NCBI GenBank assembly: GCA_946902985.2 | Contig: OX336398.1 | Location: 234,318,556 to 234,382,555 of the forward strand | DNA length: 64,000 bases | Source: Meconema thalassinum | Taxonomy: Eukaryota; Arthropoda; Insecta; Orthoptera; Tettigoniidae | Direction of reading: 5' to 3' | Part shown: piece by piece, positions 30,905 through 41,548 of the stretch | How the letters are laid out: each line of letters starts with the position of its first letter | Numbering within the stretch: position 1 is the stretch's first letter | Made by a program: the position numbers and the translations under genes | Notes under the pieces: generated by a model | What the model saw: only the letters and a program-made list of their open reading frames with translations | Told to the model about the DNA's origin: nothing | The model's database searches: none

Positions 30905-33661
30905 TTAGAAATGCACACTGATGAGATTAGCTGTCCGGCACATTGTATGAAGTGGCGAGTTTTGTTGAGAGCACGTTCTTTGTTTGGGGACGACTAGCAA
31001 AGCACGTTGTCTGAGATCCATTCTCCGGGTATTAAAACTGATGTAATTTAGAAATTCGGTATTATCAATAATATTATTTATAAGCTTATAAACAAATATC
31101 TGTTGGGATATTCCTCTTCTATTCGGCAAGCTATTGAAATTAAAATCATGAAGCATTTCAGTGTAAGAGATTCCATCTGATATTGCAAACGATCCATGTT
31201 TTCTATAATAGAGATACCTAATTAACTTCTTCTGAATTTTTCAGTATGATTCTTATAAGTAATATAACTAGGAAGCCAGACAGAAAATGCATATTCAAGT
31301 TTGCTTTTAACAAAGGATTGGTACACTACTGACAGTGATGTTATATTTCGGAAGTCTCTAGCATTTCTAAACAGGAAGCCTAGGTTTCTATACGATTGTA
31401 GTAATATTCTATCAACATGTTGCCTAAACGAGAGATCGTAAAAAAATGTTACTCCTAAATCGTTATATTCATATACTCTTTCAATGACATCATTGTTAAT
31501 AATATAGGGCTGTATCGGATTGTCAAATTTCCGGGACATTATCATGTAACAGCACTTCTTAATGTTAAAGTTAAGTCCATTCTTTATGCCACAAACATAA
31601 GCTCTATTCAAATCATCTTGTAAATCTGATATATCACCCACGTTATTAATTGTTTTATACAGTTTAACATCGTCTGCATAAAGAAAACACTCTGAGTGTC
31701 GTAGAACTTGCGGTAAGTGATTAATATACAAAAGAAAGTATAATGGACCTAGGTTTGACCCTTGTGGCACTCCTGAGTTCACGACATAAGTGTATGATTT
31801 GGTATGACGATACATTACAAATTGCTTTCTACCTATAAGGTAAGATGATGTCAATTTTAACAGCTGTGGGGAAAGTCCATACCGTGACAGTTTCCTTAGG
31901 AGAATGTCATGATCGATTTTATCAAATGCTTTTGAGAAATCAGTATAAATTGTGTCTACTCTTTTAGAATTATCTAGTTCATTGGAAATATACTGTACAA
32001 AATTCATGAGATTTGTTGTTGTTGACCTTCGAGAGTAAAAACCGTGTTTCTTTTCACTTATATAACTTCTAACTTGGGGAAAAATGCCACTATAAAGTAT
32101 TTGCTCAAAGATTTTACCTGCGACACATATTAGAGAAATAGGTCTATAATTTTCAAACAGAGCTATGTTGCCAGATTTAAAGATAGGACACACTTTACTA
32201 ATCTTCCATAGGCTTGGGAATATTTGACTCCTTAATATTAAGTTGTAAATGAAACATAATGGAATTTTCAGTACATCTGAACAGCCCTTTAATAAGTAAG
32301 CTGGGATGTCATCTGGTCCACTAGATCTCTTCGATTTAAGTTTCCTAAAGGCATTAGTATATTCTTCCTCGTCTATTTTTTTATAAATAAACTGAATGGA
32401 ATAACCTGCTCCTGGTCAACAGGGACGCCATATGATGAGATATTATCAGAATAAACAGACTTAAAATAATTCGCAAATTCATCAGCTATTATCTTGGGAT
32501 CGTCTAAGATCTTGTTGTGGGACTTCATGACGTGCGATGTACTCTGATTTGTTTTTCGTCTTTGTTTTACAAAGCTCCAAAATGACTGTGGATTGATATT
32601 GATGTTTTGTTGTGCAGAATTAATATAATCTTGATACGCCTTACTAATCATGCTTTTTGTTACTCTCCGTAATTCTTTGTATAACCTGCAACTTTGCTCC
32701 GAAAACTTCATTCTTTTTCTATGGCGTTCCATTGATTTTAAATGATCTATTATTTCTCTCGTAAACCAGCACGGATATTTACTTTTATATCGAGGTACCG
32801 TAGTATCAAGAACATGATTTAAAACTTCATAAAATGCATCAAGATCGTTGTCAACATCACTACTGCTAGGCACTGGATTCCAATTACAATGTGCCAACAA
32901 TGTATATAACTTACAGAAATTGGCTTTTTTGAAATTATACATCAGATTTTCTTCATATTTGACTTTCTTAGGCCTGCCTTCAAATGTTAGATTAATAACC
33001 AACGAAGGATGGTAGGAATCTTCGTATACCAGTGGATTCACTCCCTTCTCCACTGTCAAACCATTCGATATATTCGATAAAAGAAGATCTAAGGTCCTAT
33101 CATTTATGTTCTTGACGTTATTAAAAGACTGTAAGTGATAGAAAGCTATAAAACCTAATAAAGCTCTGTAGCATGGACCAAAGGTAACAAGATTATCATT
33201 TACACCTGCAATATGTGAGAGGTTAAAATCCCCAACTAATAAGATATTACTATTTAGGAATTTTGGATTGGTCTCTATTGAATTAAGAATGAAAGATACC
33301 AGTCTAGACTTGAGATTGGCGGGAAATACACAGTAAATAGGTAGTAAGTTTTAGAACCTAACACAATTTTAACACAAAGTTGTTCAAAAGCTGTTTGACA
33401 TAGACTTACGCTGCTGGACGTGAGGGCGCTTTTCACCGCAATTAGCACACCACCACCACCTTTACCAACTCTGTCACACCTGTACACACAGTAGGTACTG
33501 GTAAACAGTTCAGAATTGTAAACACCATCAGAGAGCCATGTCTCTGTTAGGATAATTACATCATAGTGATCCATAAGTACGTTAATATACAGCTCCTGAA
33601 TTTTAGTATTTAACCCTCGTATATTTTGATAATAAATAGTTAGCTCACAGTTCTTCTGCAT
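30905..33661 (-). pseudogene. ORF2: ORF2 endonuclease-reverse transcriptase of the Jockey/CR1-like element, broken
   Basis: ORF2 makes and integrates the DNA copy. From 33661 an APE-type endonuclease is visible (YYQNIRGLNTK, LTETWLSDG, GGGVLIAV), then a frameshift near 33.28 kb (VGDFNL follows in another frame), a linker to about 32.37 kb, breaks near 32.2-32.37 kb, and RT at 31222-32193: FENYRPISLI, DFSKAFDKIDHDILL, SGVPQGSNLGPL and the catalytic YADDVKLYK. A final segment to 30905 (RRMDLRQRALLVVP) is the usual C-terminal thumb-like region. At least four frame breaks rule out function, although the RT core is open. Confidence 0.9.
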
Positions 33662-33666
33662 TCCGA

Positions 33667-34603
33667 TTATAATAAAGAATCTACAACTTCTATGGTTTTA
33701 AGGGTGTGTACAAACCGATCATTTTCCTTCTTTTTGAGCCTAACAGTACCCGTTTTGTCTGCCCAAACGTACGCATAACCTCTTTCCTGCTTCAGCTTCC
33801 TCGCTTTGGAGAAGATCGTACGACGATATGGTGTGATGCTCTGGTTGATGTAAACAGCTGAGCCTCCCGTGAAGCCTAGGTGGGTGGTGTAGACATTCCT
33901 TTTAACCTTCCTCCTCTGAAAAACGTTTTTCCTTGTCTTCACTACGAACGAACTTGACATCAATCCCGGCTGAAGACTGATTATCAGGCTTTTTGAGGCG
34001 GTGACACACGTCAATCATCTGCCTTGGGATTTCTATGTCCAGTGCACGGCCAACGTCCTTTACAACTTTATACGTATCCTCATTGATAGTTTCGGGAATA
34101 CCATATGTTTCAATTGTGTTTCGTCGACCGTATTGGTCTTGGTCGTCTATCAGCTGCCCACTGTCGTTTAGTTGCTTCTTTAGCAACATATTCTCTTCCT
34201 TTAGTTTCTCAATAGCTAATAGACAATTATTTATTTCTTCTGCCTGTTTTATCATCACCGACGTATGCTCATCCAACTTTTCATGAACGCTGTTCAGTGA
34301 TTTTCCTAAGCCTTTTTCAGTTTGCGTTTGTAAATTTTTAAGTTCGCGAATTTCATCCCTCATTGAAGTCATCTCCTTACAAATATCTTCCAAGCTAATT
34401 GACTGAATATCACTGTCGCTAGCTGAGCATCGCTTGGTTAGGCAGTTCCTACATCGCCACTTCTGATTTTTATTCTGAGTTAATTTTAAATCCCTTTCCT
34501 TAATATTTGCACATTTAGCATGGTAATACTTGCTGCATTCATCACATTGAAGTTTACTTTCATTTCGGCTAATAGCCTTTAGACATGTCTCGCAAGAACT
34601 CAT
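33667..34603 (-). pseudogene. ORF1: ORF1 protein of the Jockey/CR1-like element (PHD finger, coiled coil), frameshifted
   Basis: The start at 34603 opens with a PHD-type zinc finger (CETC, CDEC, YHAKC, WRCRNC, residues 4-54), followed by a predicted coiled coil (about residues 75-150, heptads rich in L, E and K) and an RNA-binding-like region (QYGRRNTIETYGIPE, DVCHRLKKPD). Near 33.9-34.0 kb the frame shifts; the end continues in another frame to 33667 with VYINQSITPYRR, KARKLKQERGYAYVW and VRLKKKEND. ORF1 proteins of this type bind element RNA. The stop codon is five bases before the ATG of ORF2, a spacing suited to reinitiation. Confidence 0.85.
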
Positions 34604-34717
34604 CGTGTTGAGTTAGTTGGTTGACGGTTTTTTTGTTCCTTTTAATATTACTGTGGTATAACTGCCACTTATTGTAAAATTGGCTACTAGTCTATTAGGA
34701 GAGGCCACTTACAAAAT

Positions 34718-35745
34718 GTTACAAATTGTATTAGGTACGTACAGTTTGATATATCGGAAAAGTTTCTAATTGATTGTGTACGCTTAGTATGTGAACGGAG
34801 TGAGTTTTGCAAAGTCCAAGTAATAGAGATGAAGGTCTCGTCGCGGCCTCTGGGCGTACTAGACTTGCTAAGTCAAAGAATACAGAATACAGGATCCGTG
34901 CATGGATCCGCTTGCAGAGTCAAAAACGTTAACACTGGTGGAATGTGAAAGTTGGTACTACACGTGATGCTCAATTGTCACTTTCCATTCACGACTTGAC
35001 TTGCAACAAGAAAACTACGTATCATATGTCTCTCTGACTATACTTTACGAAGCTTATAGGTTGGTTTTAAACATTCGTACTTACAGTTTCATAATACTGC
35101 TCATTTCATTCTGCTACCACACTTTAACCACATTTTTTAATCAAAATATCCGGAGCTGTTGTCCACACCGTCTTAATGATTTAAAAACAAGTATTTTGAC
35201 ATTTATTAGGATTTGAAACATGATTTTTACTGCATTAGATGTTACAAAGTAAGACATAAACACCGACCTTCAAATGACACGGCACGGTGGCGAATCTACT
35301 GCCGCATTGCTCAACTAGCCTGATGCGACAGGAATGTGCTGTTGAGAACGTCCCTGCCTTGGTGATCGAGTTAGGCCGATGGGGGAACGGAAGTCAGCGG
35401 TGACCATGGCAACAGGAGTTCCGTGATGGGAATTCAGCCGCAAGTGAGTCGTCTTTCACTAGTGATTGCTCATCCACATTGCTCTCATTTGAAACAACCC
35501 TGTACTATAACAGTTACTGTGCTCGCAGCACGTGCAGTTCGTATATTAGATAACAACGTGTTGCGTGTGTAATATATTTTACTTTTTGATATTCCAAAAT
35601 AAAAGAAATACAAAAATATGAGTATTGAAACATTAGTAAAATACCCAAAAGAAAAAAGTATGGACGACGTGTTTGCGGAAGCATACACATAATTATCTTA
35701 AATATCTTTCACGTATATTGGCGCGTCACCATCTCATTCACTCCT
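34718..35745. other. Interior of the hAT-like element, no gene
   Basis: Short frames only. A single X-box-like motif GTGACCATGGCAAC lies at about 35398-35411, similar to the one in the minisatellite at 47.8-53.7 kb. Confidence 0.4.
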
Positions 35746-35757
35746 GAACCGCCACTG

Positions 35758-36254
35758 CTTAGTATATCTTCTTAATTCACTCGTCAAATAAGCATCAGCA
35801 GATCCAAATATATACAAGACGAAATATCTCTAAGTGCAGTTCCGTTTTCCGGTTGCTTAATGCTCAGTATTTCACCAGTAATAGTTGCCACACTTTCTAC
35901 GTTTTCGACGGTTGTTTTGTTTTTGGAGGACAGTCACTGTTAGTGGGTGTCATTGTAGGTTTGATAGCGTTTGCTAGAGCTATTTTGTCTTCTATATATC
36001 TGGATGTGATTAAGCTCATTTGCGAGTGAAACATGTCATCCCTTCGCTTTCTCCCTCTCCTGTAGATGAAAATAAGTACAGTGACGATCAAAAATTGCCC
36101 GAACACTTGTTTTTTTTTTTCGAGTAATGAAAGTATAATGTACTACGACAGAATTAAAACTATCGTCATAATTTTTCAAGCTATTATTTATCATATAATG
36201 ACATAAAAATGACCATAATAGCCCGTTTCCTTATTGACGATGTAAGTATAGCAA
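35758..36254. other. No gene seen
   Basis: Flank between the hAT-like end and the family-A repeat; short frames only. Confidence 0.4.
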
Positions 36255-37134
36255 CATTTATGTTCGACAATGTCGAAATGTAAATATTATACGTCAGAAA
36301 ACTGTATCATAATGAGGGTCATTATAGTACTATTCTTCGTTATGAAACAGTTTCCCCAGCCAATCAGAGCTCATTCATTGACCAATTACTTAAGGATAGC
36401 TTCACGCATGCGCCCAAAATCCAACATGTCGGACATGAATTACATGATTTGAAAGTTCAAATTGGATATGGGATCAACCATTGAAGTTACAATCCCAAAC
36501 ACAAAGACAAAATCAGCACGAACCTTTACGGTAACAAGAAAATACTAAAACATAATGCAAGAAATTTATGAATCTACGTCCAGAAGTTAGTAACACAGCA
36601 TCCTTCTACAGTATATAAATTACCGACATGGAAAGTGCACCGTCCCATATATTCGCGTAAATAAACTGGTGAATATGAGACAAGAAATAGCACTGTACCT
36701 TAATATCCCCAACTCCAATTTCTACACAGCGCATTGCTTTCAAACGACTTTGGTGACAATATTAGTGAATGCTAGTTCTGATCGGTACTAGACATCATGC
36801 AGACTGTAAACAATAGCATTGCCAAGCAAAGTAAATGGTCTCTGCTTTCGAAATTCTTTGACCCACGCATGCGCTCTGTTCAGTCAGCAAACCACCCAGC
36901 GTGCTCTGTTTACTAACTGAAGTTACTGAATCTCACAGAAATTTATGAATATTTATGTTAAATAATATAATAAAGTTATAATTATCGTCGAACATAAACA
37001 GTCGTATGCAACTCGCCTATAATGGTAATTAAGACACTCGTATTTAAATTATAAAACTCGCTTCGCTCGTTTTATAAACATACTCGTGTTTTATTTATTG
37101 CCATTAGAGGCTCGTTGCATAATGTACTATTATG
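36255..37134 (+). repeat. Family-A dispersed repeat, longest copy, with terminal hairpin
   Basis: Begins TTATGTTCGACAATG, includes CCAATCAGAGCTC and CATGTCGGACATGAATTAC, and ends with a hairpin at 37009-37119 whose arms (CTATAATGGTAATTAAGACAC and partners) match 25093-25216. GTCGAACATAA at about 36988 is the inverse of the starting TTATGTTCGAC. Partial copies are at 24768-25230 and, inverted, 11690-12515. No protein is encoded. Confidence 0.8.
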
Positions 37135-38313
37135 CAGGGTGTATTTTAATTATACCGACAAAAAAAATCAGGGACACTCTGCGTGTTATGTAAAAGACAA
37201 TGCTGCAATCGGATTGGGGAGAAAATTTTTCCCTTCGAGAAAATGAGGTTACATTGTTACTTCCGGGCGCGCGATTTAAATTGACGGGCTCGCCATATTT
37301 GCTGAGCCAGAGTGCAAGCCGAGGCGGACGAGGAAACTTGCGCATTCCCGCCAGCATATCTCTGTCTCCATCACACTCCCTTGCCTTGCCTGAAGCACAG
37401 CAGTGGCCAGCAGCTTGCTCCCTGGCTCAGCAAATACGGCGAGTTCGTCGATTTGAATCGCGCGCCCGGAAGTAACAAAGTAACCTCATTTTCTCGAAGG
37501 GAATTATTTTCTCCGCCAATACGATTGCAGCATTGTCTTTTACGTAACACGCAGAGGGTCCCTGATTTATTTGTCGGCATAATTAAGATATTGTTGTTGT
37601 TGTTGTTGTTGTTTGAGTCTTCAGTCATTTGACTAGTTTGCTGCAGCTCGCCATGCCTCCCTGTATTGAGCTAATCGTTTCATCTCTACATAGCTACCAC
37701 ACCCTGCATTTGAGGCAATCTGTTGAACATATTCTAACCTTGGTCTAACCCTGCAGTTCTTGCCCTTGACCCTTTCTTCCATAACTAAGCTTGCTATTCC
37801 TGAGTGTCTTAGTAAATGTCCTGCCAACCTCTCTCTTCTCTTCATTAGCAGTCGCCAGAAACATCTCTCCTCTCCCACTATTCTTAATACCTCTTCGTTT
37901 GTCACCGTATCTACCCATCTGATCTTCTTCATTCTCCTGTAACACCACATTTCAAATGCTTCAATTCTCCTCTTTTCTGCTGCACCAATAGTCCAAGTTT
38001 CACTTCCATAAAGTGCCACACTCCAGACAAAGGTCTTCAAAAATGACTTCCTAATACCTAAATCTATATTCGATGCCACCAGATTCCTTTTCTGTAGAAA
38101 TGCCTCCCTTCCCTGAGCTAACCTACTCTTTATATCCTCTTTGTTTCGTCCATCACTGGTTATTTTGCTTCCTATGCAACAGAAGTCTTCTACTTCCTTT
38201 AGGTTTTCACCTGCCAATTTGATGTCCATAGGGGTTTCTGATTTATTTCGGCTGCATTCCAATATTTTTGTTTTACATTTATTAATTTTCATCATGACTT
38301 AAGATACACCCTG
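37135..38313. mobile_element. MITE with long inverted repeats, split by a non-LTR insertion
   Basis: CAGGGTGTATTTTAATTATA at 37135 is mirrored by TATACACCCTG-type sequence ending at 38313, with TA after it (TG on the left, probably a mutated TA). Without the insert at 37591-38298 the element is about 470 bp, nearly all of it inverted repeat: the left half (AAAGACAATGCTGCAATCGG, CTTCGAGAAAATGAGGTTAC, CGGGCGCGCGATT, TTTGCTGAGCCAG) is mirrored in the right half. It is a non-autonomous Tc1/mariner-type foldback element; no transposase is encoded. Confidence 0.88.
37591..38298 (-). pseudogene. 5'-truncated non-LTR retrotransposon: RT C-terminal region with (AAC)n tail
   Basis: A 220-residue minus-strand frame (37633-38295) starts inside the RT thumb region (INKCKTKILE, FCCIGSKITSDG) and continues with ALYGSETWTIG, RIEAFEMWCYRRMKKI, WVDTVTNEEVLRIV and LAGHLLRHSG. 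Frame and tail are intact, but the catalytic half is absent, so it has no activity. The 3' end (AAC)n lies at 37591-37612. Direct repeats TTAAGATA at 37583-37590 and 38299-38306 are the target duplication, proving insertion into the MITE. Fragments of the same family are at 24540-24720 and 30135-30235. Confidence 0.88.
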
Positions 38314-39944
38314 TATAATTTAAGCCAATATATGTTGTACATTAAAACCGTACCGATTTCATTCACATTGTGACCTTCCTCAGCGTAATTTAGGACATGT
38401 AAATGTGCAATAACAGGCACTTAATATAAAAATATTCTTGTTCAACAGCTCAGAAATTAAAATAAAATAAAAATAAAAAAAAACAGATCTGTAACAAAAT
38501 GTGTTATGAAGAACATTAAAAAACGCGTGGAATAGAAGAGATATAAATAGAAGAAATTGAAATGAGAAACAATAACTAGATAACAGAACGGAAAAAGTTA
38601 TAAAAAGACTGGAGCCCGGCGTACTGCTAGGCAAGCCTGCCGCTAGAGCACAGGGCAGCGCTGCAGCGGCAGCCATCTGACGGGAGCGCGGCGTACTGCT
38701 AGCTGAGGAGTCTCTCCGGTGTGGTCTCACCAAGACTTTCCCTAGGGATCAATCCTTTGCAAATGTAAAAATTGCTGTAGAAGAAACTAACGAGCAAACA
38801 ATTACCGATCAATTCGTTGTAACATCGAATATTGTCTACAAAGAGGTGCTGTGACAAGTACAAAACACTGTTCTACATAATTCTTTGTGTTCCTCTGAAG
38901 TATATGTGCCGTTTAACAACAATAAATACATTTCTTCAATATTTAAAACTTCGTTCTCTCGCATTCTTCCCTACTACCCCATAAACCTACATTCACGTTG
39001 CGAAAGCTCGCGCGGACGCACTAGTTATTATTATTATTATTATTATTATTATTTATTACCCTTTGAAGATGACAACAAGCGTCATGTTTTCAAAAATGAA
39101 GTTAATGGGCACCTCCAACAATAGAAGTCGTTCATTGTTTCATTATGGCGCCAATAGCAATGTGTTAATCTCCTTTTTTTTCGTCAGTGTATATAGCATA
39201 TGTATTTTAATCACTTGTATTTTTTCAGATTAAATTTTAATATCCCAGTAATAAAGATTACATTGTGTTCACCGACTGAAAAATTATTATATCAATCGTT
39301 AATGAGGCAACACTGAGGACTGGCTTAGAAGCTATCTAGACCGACCGGAACTGATGAGGTGTTTGCACGGCTCTAGTACTGGTTGTATTACACTTTGCAC
39401 ACCTGTAATTTCGAGTGTTTGCGATGCCAGTTCTAGGTTCATAGGAATTAATTTCGTGAATATCTCGTCTTTATGAGATCATATCTGAGGAGTACGACTT
39501 GCTAAATGTACAGTCACAGTATATGAAACATTTCTCAGAGAGTAAATGCTCGCTAATTTGGTGACGTGTGAGACGCAAAGCACCAGTTTGGAGAGTAAGT
39601 TACTGTACCACTGCATGTTCGCGGCAGACACAATTAGTGATTCAAAGTTAGAACAGAGCAGTAGTTGGACGGACAGCAGAGCTCTGTCCCTCCAGAGAAT
39701 AGATACTTTGTAACTCTATTACAGGCATATTCTTGCATTGTAACACGGGACTTGAGATCCTCGACATTACACCGTAATGGACATTAACAACGCAAGCCCA
39801 CCTGGTGGTAATATTTCACCATTCAGCAAATTCCTGGCCAAAGGAATTATCCTATCAAATTCATATCAATGGTGCGTACATTCTCCTACTTAGTTAGTTA
39901 TTGAGATTTTAAGGGGTGGAACTACGAGATCATATGCCCCTATT
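38314..39944. other. AT-rich sequence without a gene; (ATT)n at 39024-39053
   Basis: A GC-richer patch at 38605-38725 contains the direct repeat GGCGTACTGCTAG (38618 and 38689). 39595-39690 matches 24105-24235. Short frames on both strands are not recognisable. Confidence 0.45.
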
Positions 39945-40765
39945 TCTCTTCCTTGTGGCTCGTCGTGAACTTGTCTTCTTCTTTTGCTTCAGCGTTTGCC
40001 CCGCTTCGTGGCAGGGTCCGATGTGAGTTCGGAGTCTCCACTTTACTCGGTCATGGGCCATGTCCGAATGTAGGTTGACGCTTTTCAGATCCCTGTGCAG
40101 TGTATCGGCCCAACGTTGTCTCGGTCGCCCCTTTGGACTTTTCGCGGCGACCTCCAGTGTGTAGCCGCTTCTGACCGTAGCACTTGCCCAAACCATCGCA
40201 GACGACCCTCACGCATTTTGTTGTTCATTGCCGCGACACCAAATCGTTCCCTTATTCTTTCATTGGGGATGTGATCCAACCTAGTGAAGCATATTGGTCT
40301 CCATGACACTTAGTCGACGTTCTGCTTCCTTGGTGGTCGACCAACATTTAGTACCATCAAGTGCCACGGGAAGAATGAGAGTGCGGTAAATCTTCGACTT
40401 TATGTGGTCTTTCATCTGTCTGTTGCACATGACACCTGTCGTTATTCGCCAATTCATCCACGCAGCATTAATTATTTCGTTGACCTCCTCAGTGAGACGA
40501 CCTTCAGCAGTTATCGTAGAACCAAGATACTTAAGTACTTTCGTTCGAGGCAGATCATCGCCGTCGACTTGGATTGATCCGATTTCTTCTGTATCTGATG
40601 CAATATATTCTGTTTTAGCTTTGTTAAGCTGCAGGCCATATTGACTTAACCGATCACTCCGTTCCTGGACTTGATGTTGATGTTGTTTTGAGCGGTCAAC
40701 TAACGTCATCAGCGTAAAGAATGATCCATGTTTAGTGTGTATCACCACGCCGCCAACACGTTAGA
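39945..40765 (-). pseudogene. RTE-like non-LTR fragment, RT C-terminal part, frameshifted
   Basis: From the 40.75-kb end the minus strand encodes SDRLSQYGLQLNKAKTEYI, VLKYLGSTITAEGRL, VALDGTKCWSTTKEAERRL, then in other frames [12 protein letters not shown] and [18 protein letters not shown]. The order thumb region, KYLGS, RLRW-G, GRPR-RW matches the fragment at 14640-15345, and the two probably belong to related families. Frame breaks lie near 40.29 and 40.19 kb. The YADD box is missing. Confidence 0.82.
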
Positions 40766-41535
40766 GGCGTTTGGTTAGTACGCAAAATATTCAAAACTGG
40801 AATACTAAAATTAAAAAGCTGAAAGTAGTAAGATTCAGCGACGAACCTGGAACGAGTCGGCAAAAAGATGAAGACATTGTAATCATTGAACGATCAACAA
40901 CTACAAATGATATTATTTCAAAGAAACGCAACCCTCACAAACAGAAGGGGAAGACGGACGATTCACACATAGTTTAGTTCAAACAATGTATGGTCATCAA
41001 GCATTAGACCACATCTTTTGTCGCTAAATCTATCACTACGAGCGCTAGTGTTGACCCATACATGGTCAAATCAAAATCAAAATATCTACTTCCGTTTAGC
41101 CTGACAAATCGTGAACAAATTTGTCGTATGTATTATTTCTTTTCTATTTTGCTATCCTAAAATCTTTAATTCCCTTGTTCCTAGCCTGAGGGACCAGAAC
41201 TTTGAACCTTTTTACAAATTTCAACCAGCAAAATGCATGAAGGATTATGGTGTGTAAAGCCATTTTTCAGTGTTGCCTTAGTAAATAAAAGTTCAGTGCT
41301 CTTTTTTAATGCATCAAGGACATAAACAAGTAGTTCCGCGACGAACGCAAGAGCCTACTTTTCTTAAAATTTAAGATACATGCCAATATATATAGACCTA
41401 TCTAGAATAATGACGAAATCAAGTTGGTAATTTCTAAATACAGCAGATTCAAATACACCTGAAATAGTGTAGCCTTCTTACTACAGTTGGCAGCCCTGGT
41501 GACACTGAATATAATTTTAGTTCAATTTCTTAAGG
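40766..41535. other. No gene; right part (41330-41536) belongs to the 285-bp repeat family
   Basis: A 68-residue frame at 40771-40977 (RFSDEPGTSRQKDEDIVIIE) looks protein-like in composition but I do not recognise it. From 41330, GTAGTTCCGCGACGAACGCAAGAGCCTACTTTTC (in pieces GTAGTTCCG, GAGCCTACTTTTC), TCTAGAATAATGAC and CAGTTGGCAGCCCTGGTGA recur at 60780-60960. Confidence 0.5.
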
Positions 41536-41548
41536 TATAGAATGCACA

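Larger units (their letters stand above)
30487..34708 (-). mobile_element. Jockey/CR1-like non-LTR retrotransposon, near full length, decayed
   Basis: Two ORFs in the usual order (ORF1 then endonuclease-RT ORF2) lie on the minus strand. Possible 9-bp target duplications TTACAAAAT flank it at 30478-30486 and 34709-34717. The 3' end runs into (AATA)n-like sequence (30490-30525). At 4.2 kb it keeps most of the normal length, and every domain is recognisable, but frameshifts and stops interrupt both ORFs. Confidence 0.85.
30428..35757. mobile_element. Probable hAT-like element, ends only, split by the Jockey/CR1-like insertion
   Basis: CAGTGGCGGTTC at 30428 and its reverse complement GAACCGCCACTG at 35746-35757 form a terminal pair of the CAGTGGCGG type common among hAT elements. 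Removing the non-LTR element (30487-34708) leaves about 1.1 kb without a transposase, so it would be non-autonomous. The eight bases outside each end (CTGTTTAG and CTTAGTAT) do not match, so the expected hAT 8-bp duplication is not supported. Confidence 0.5.
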
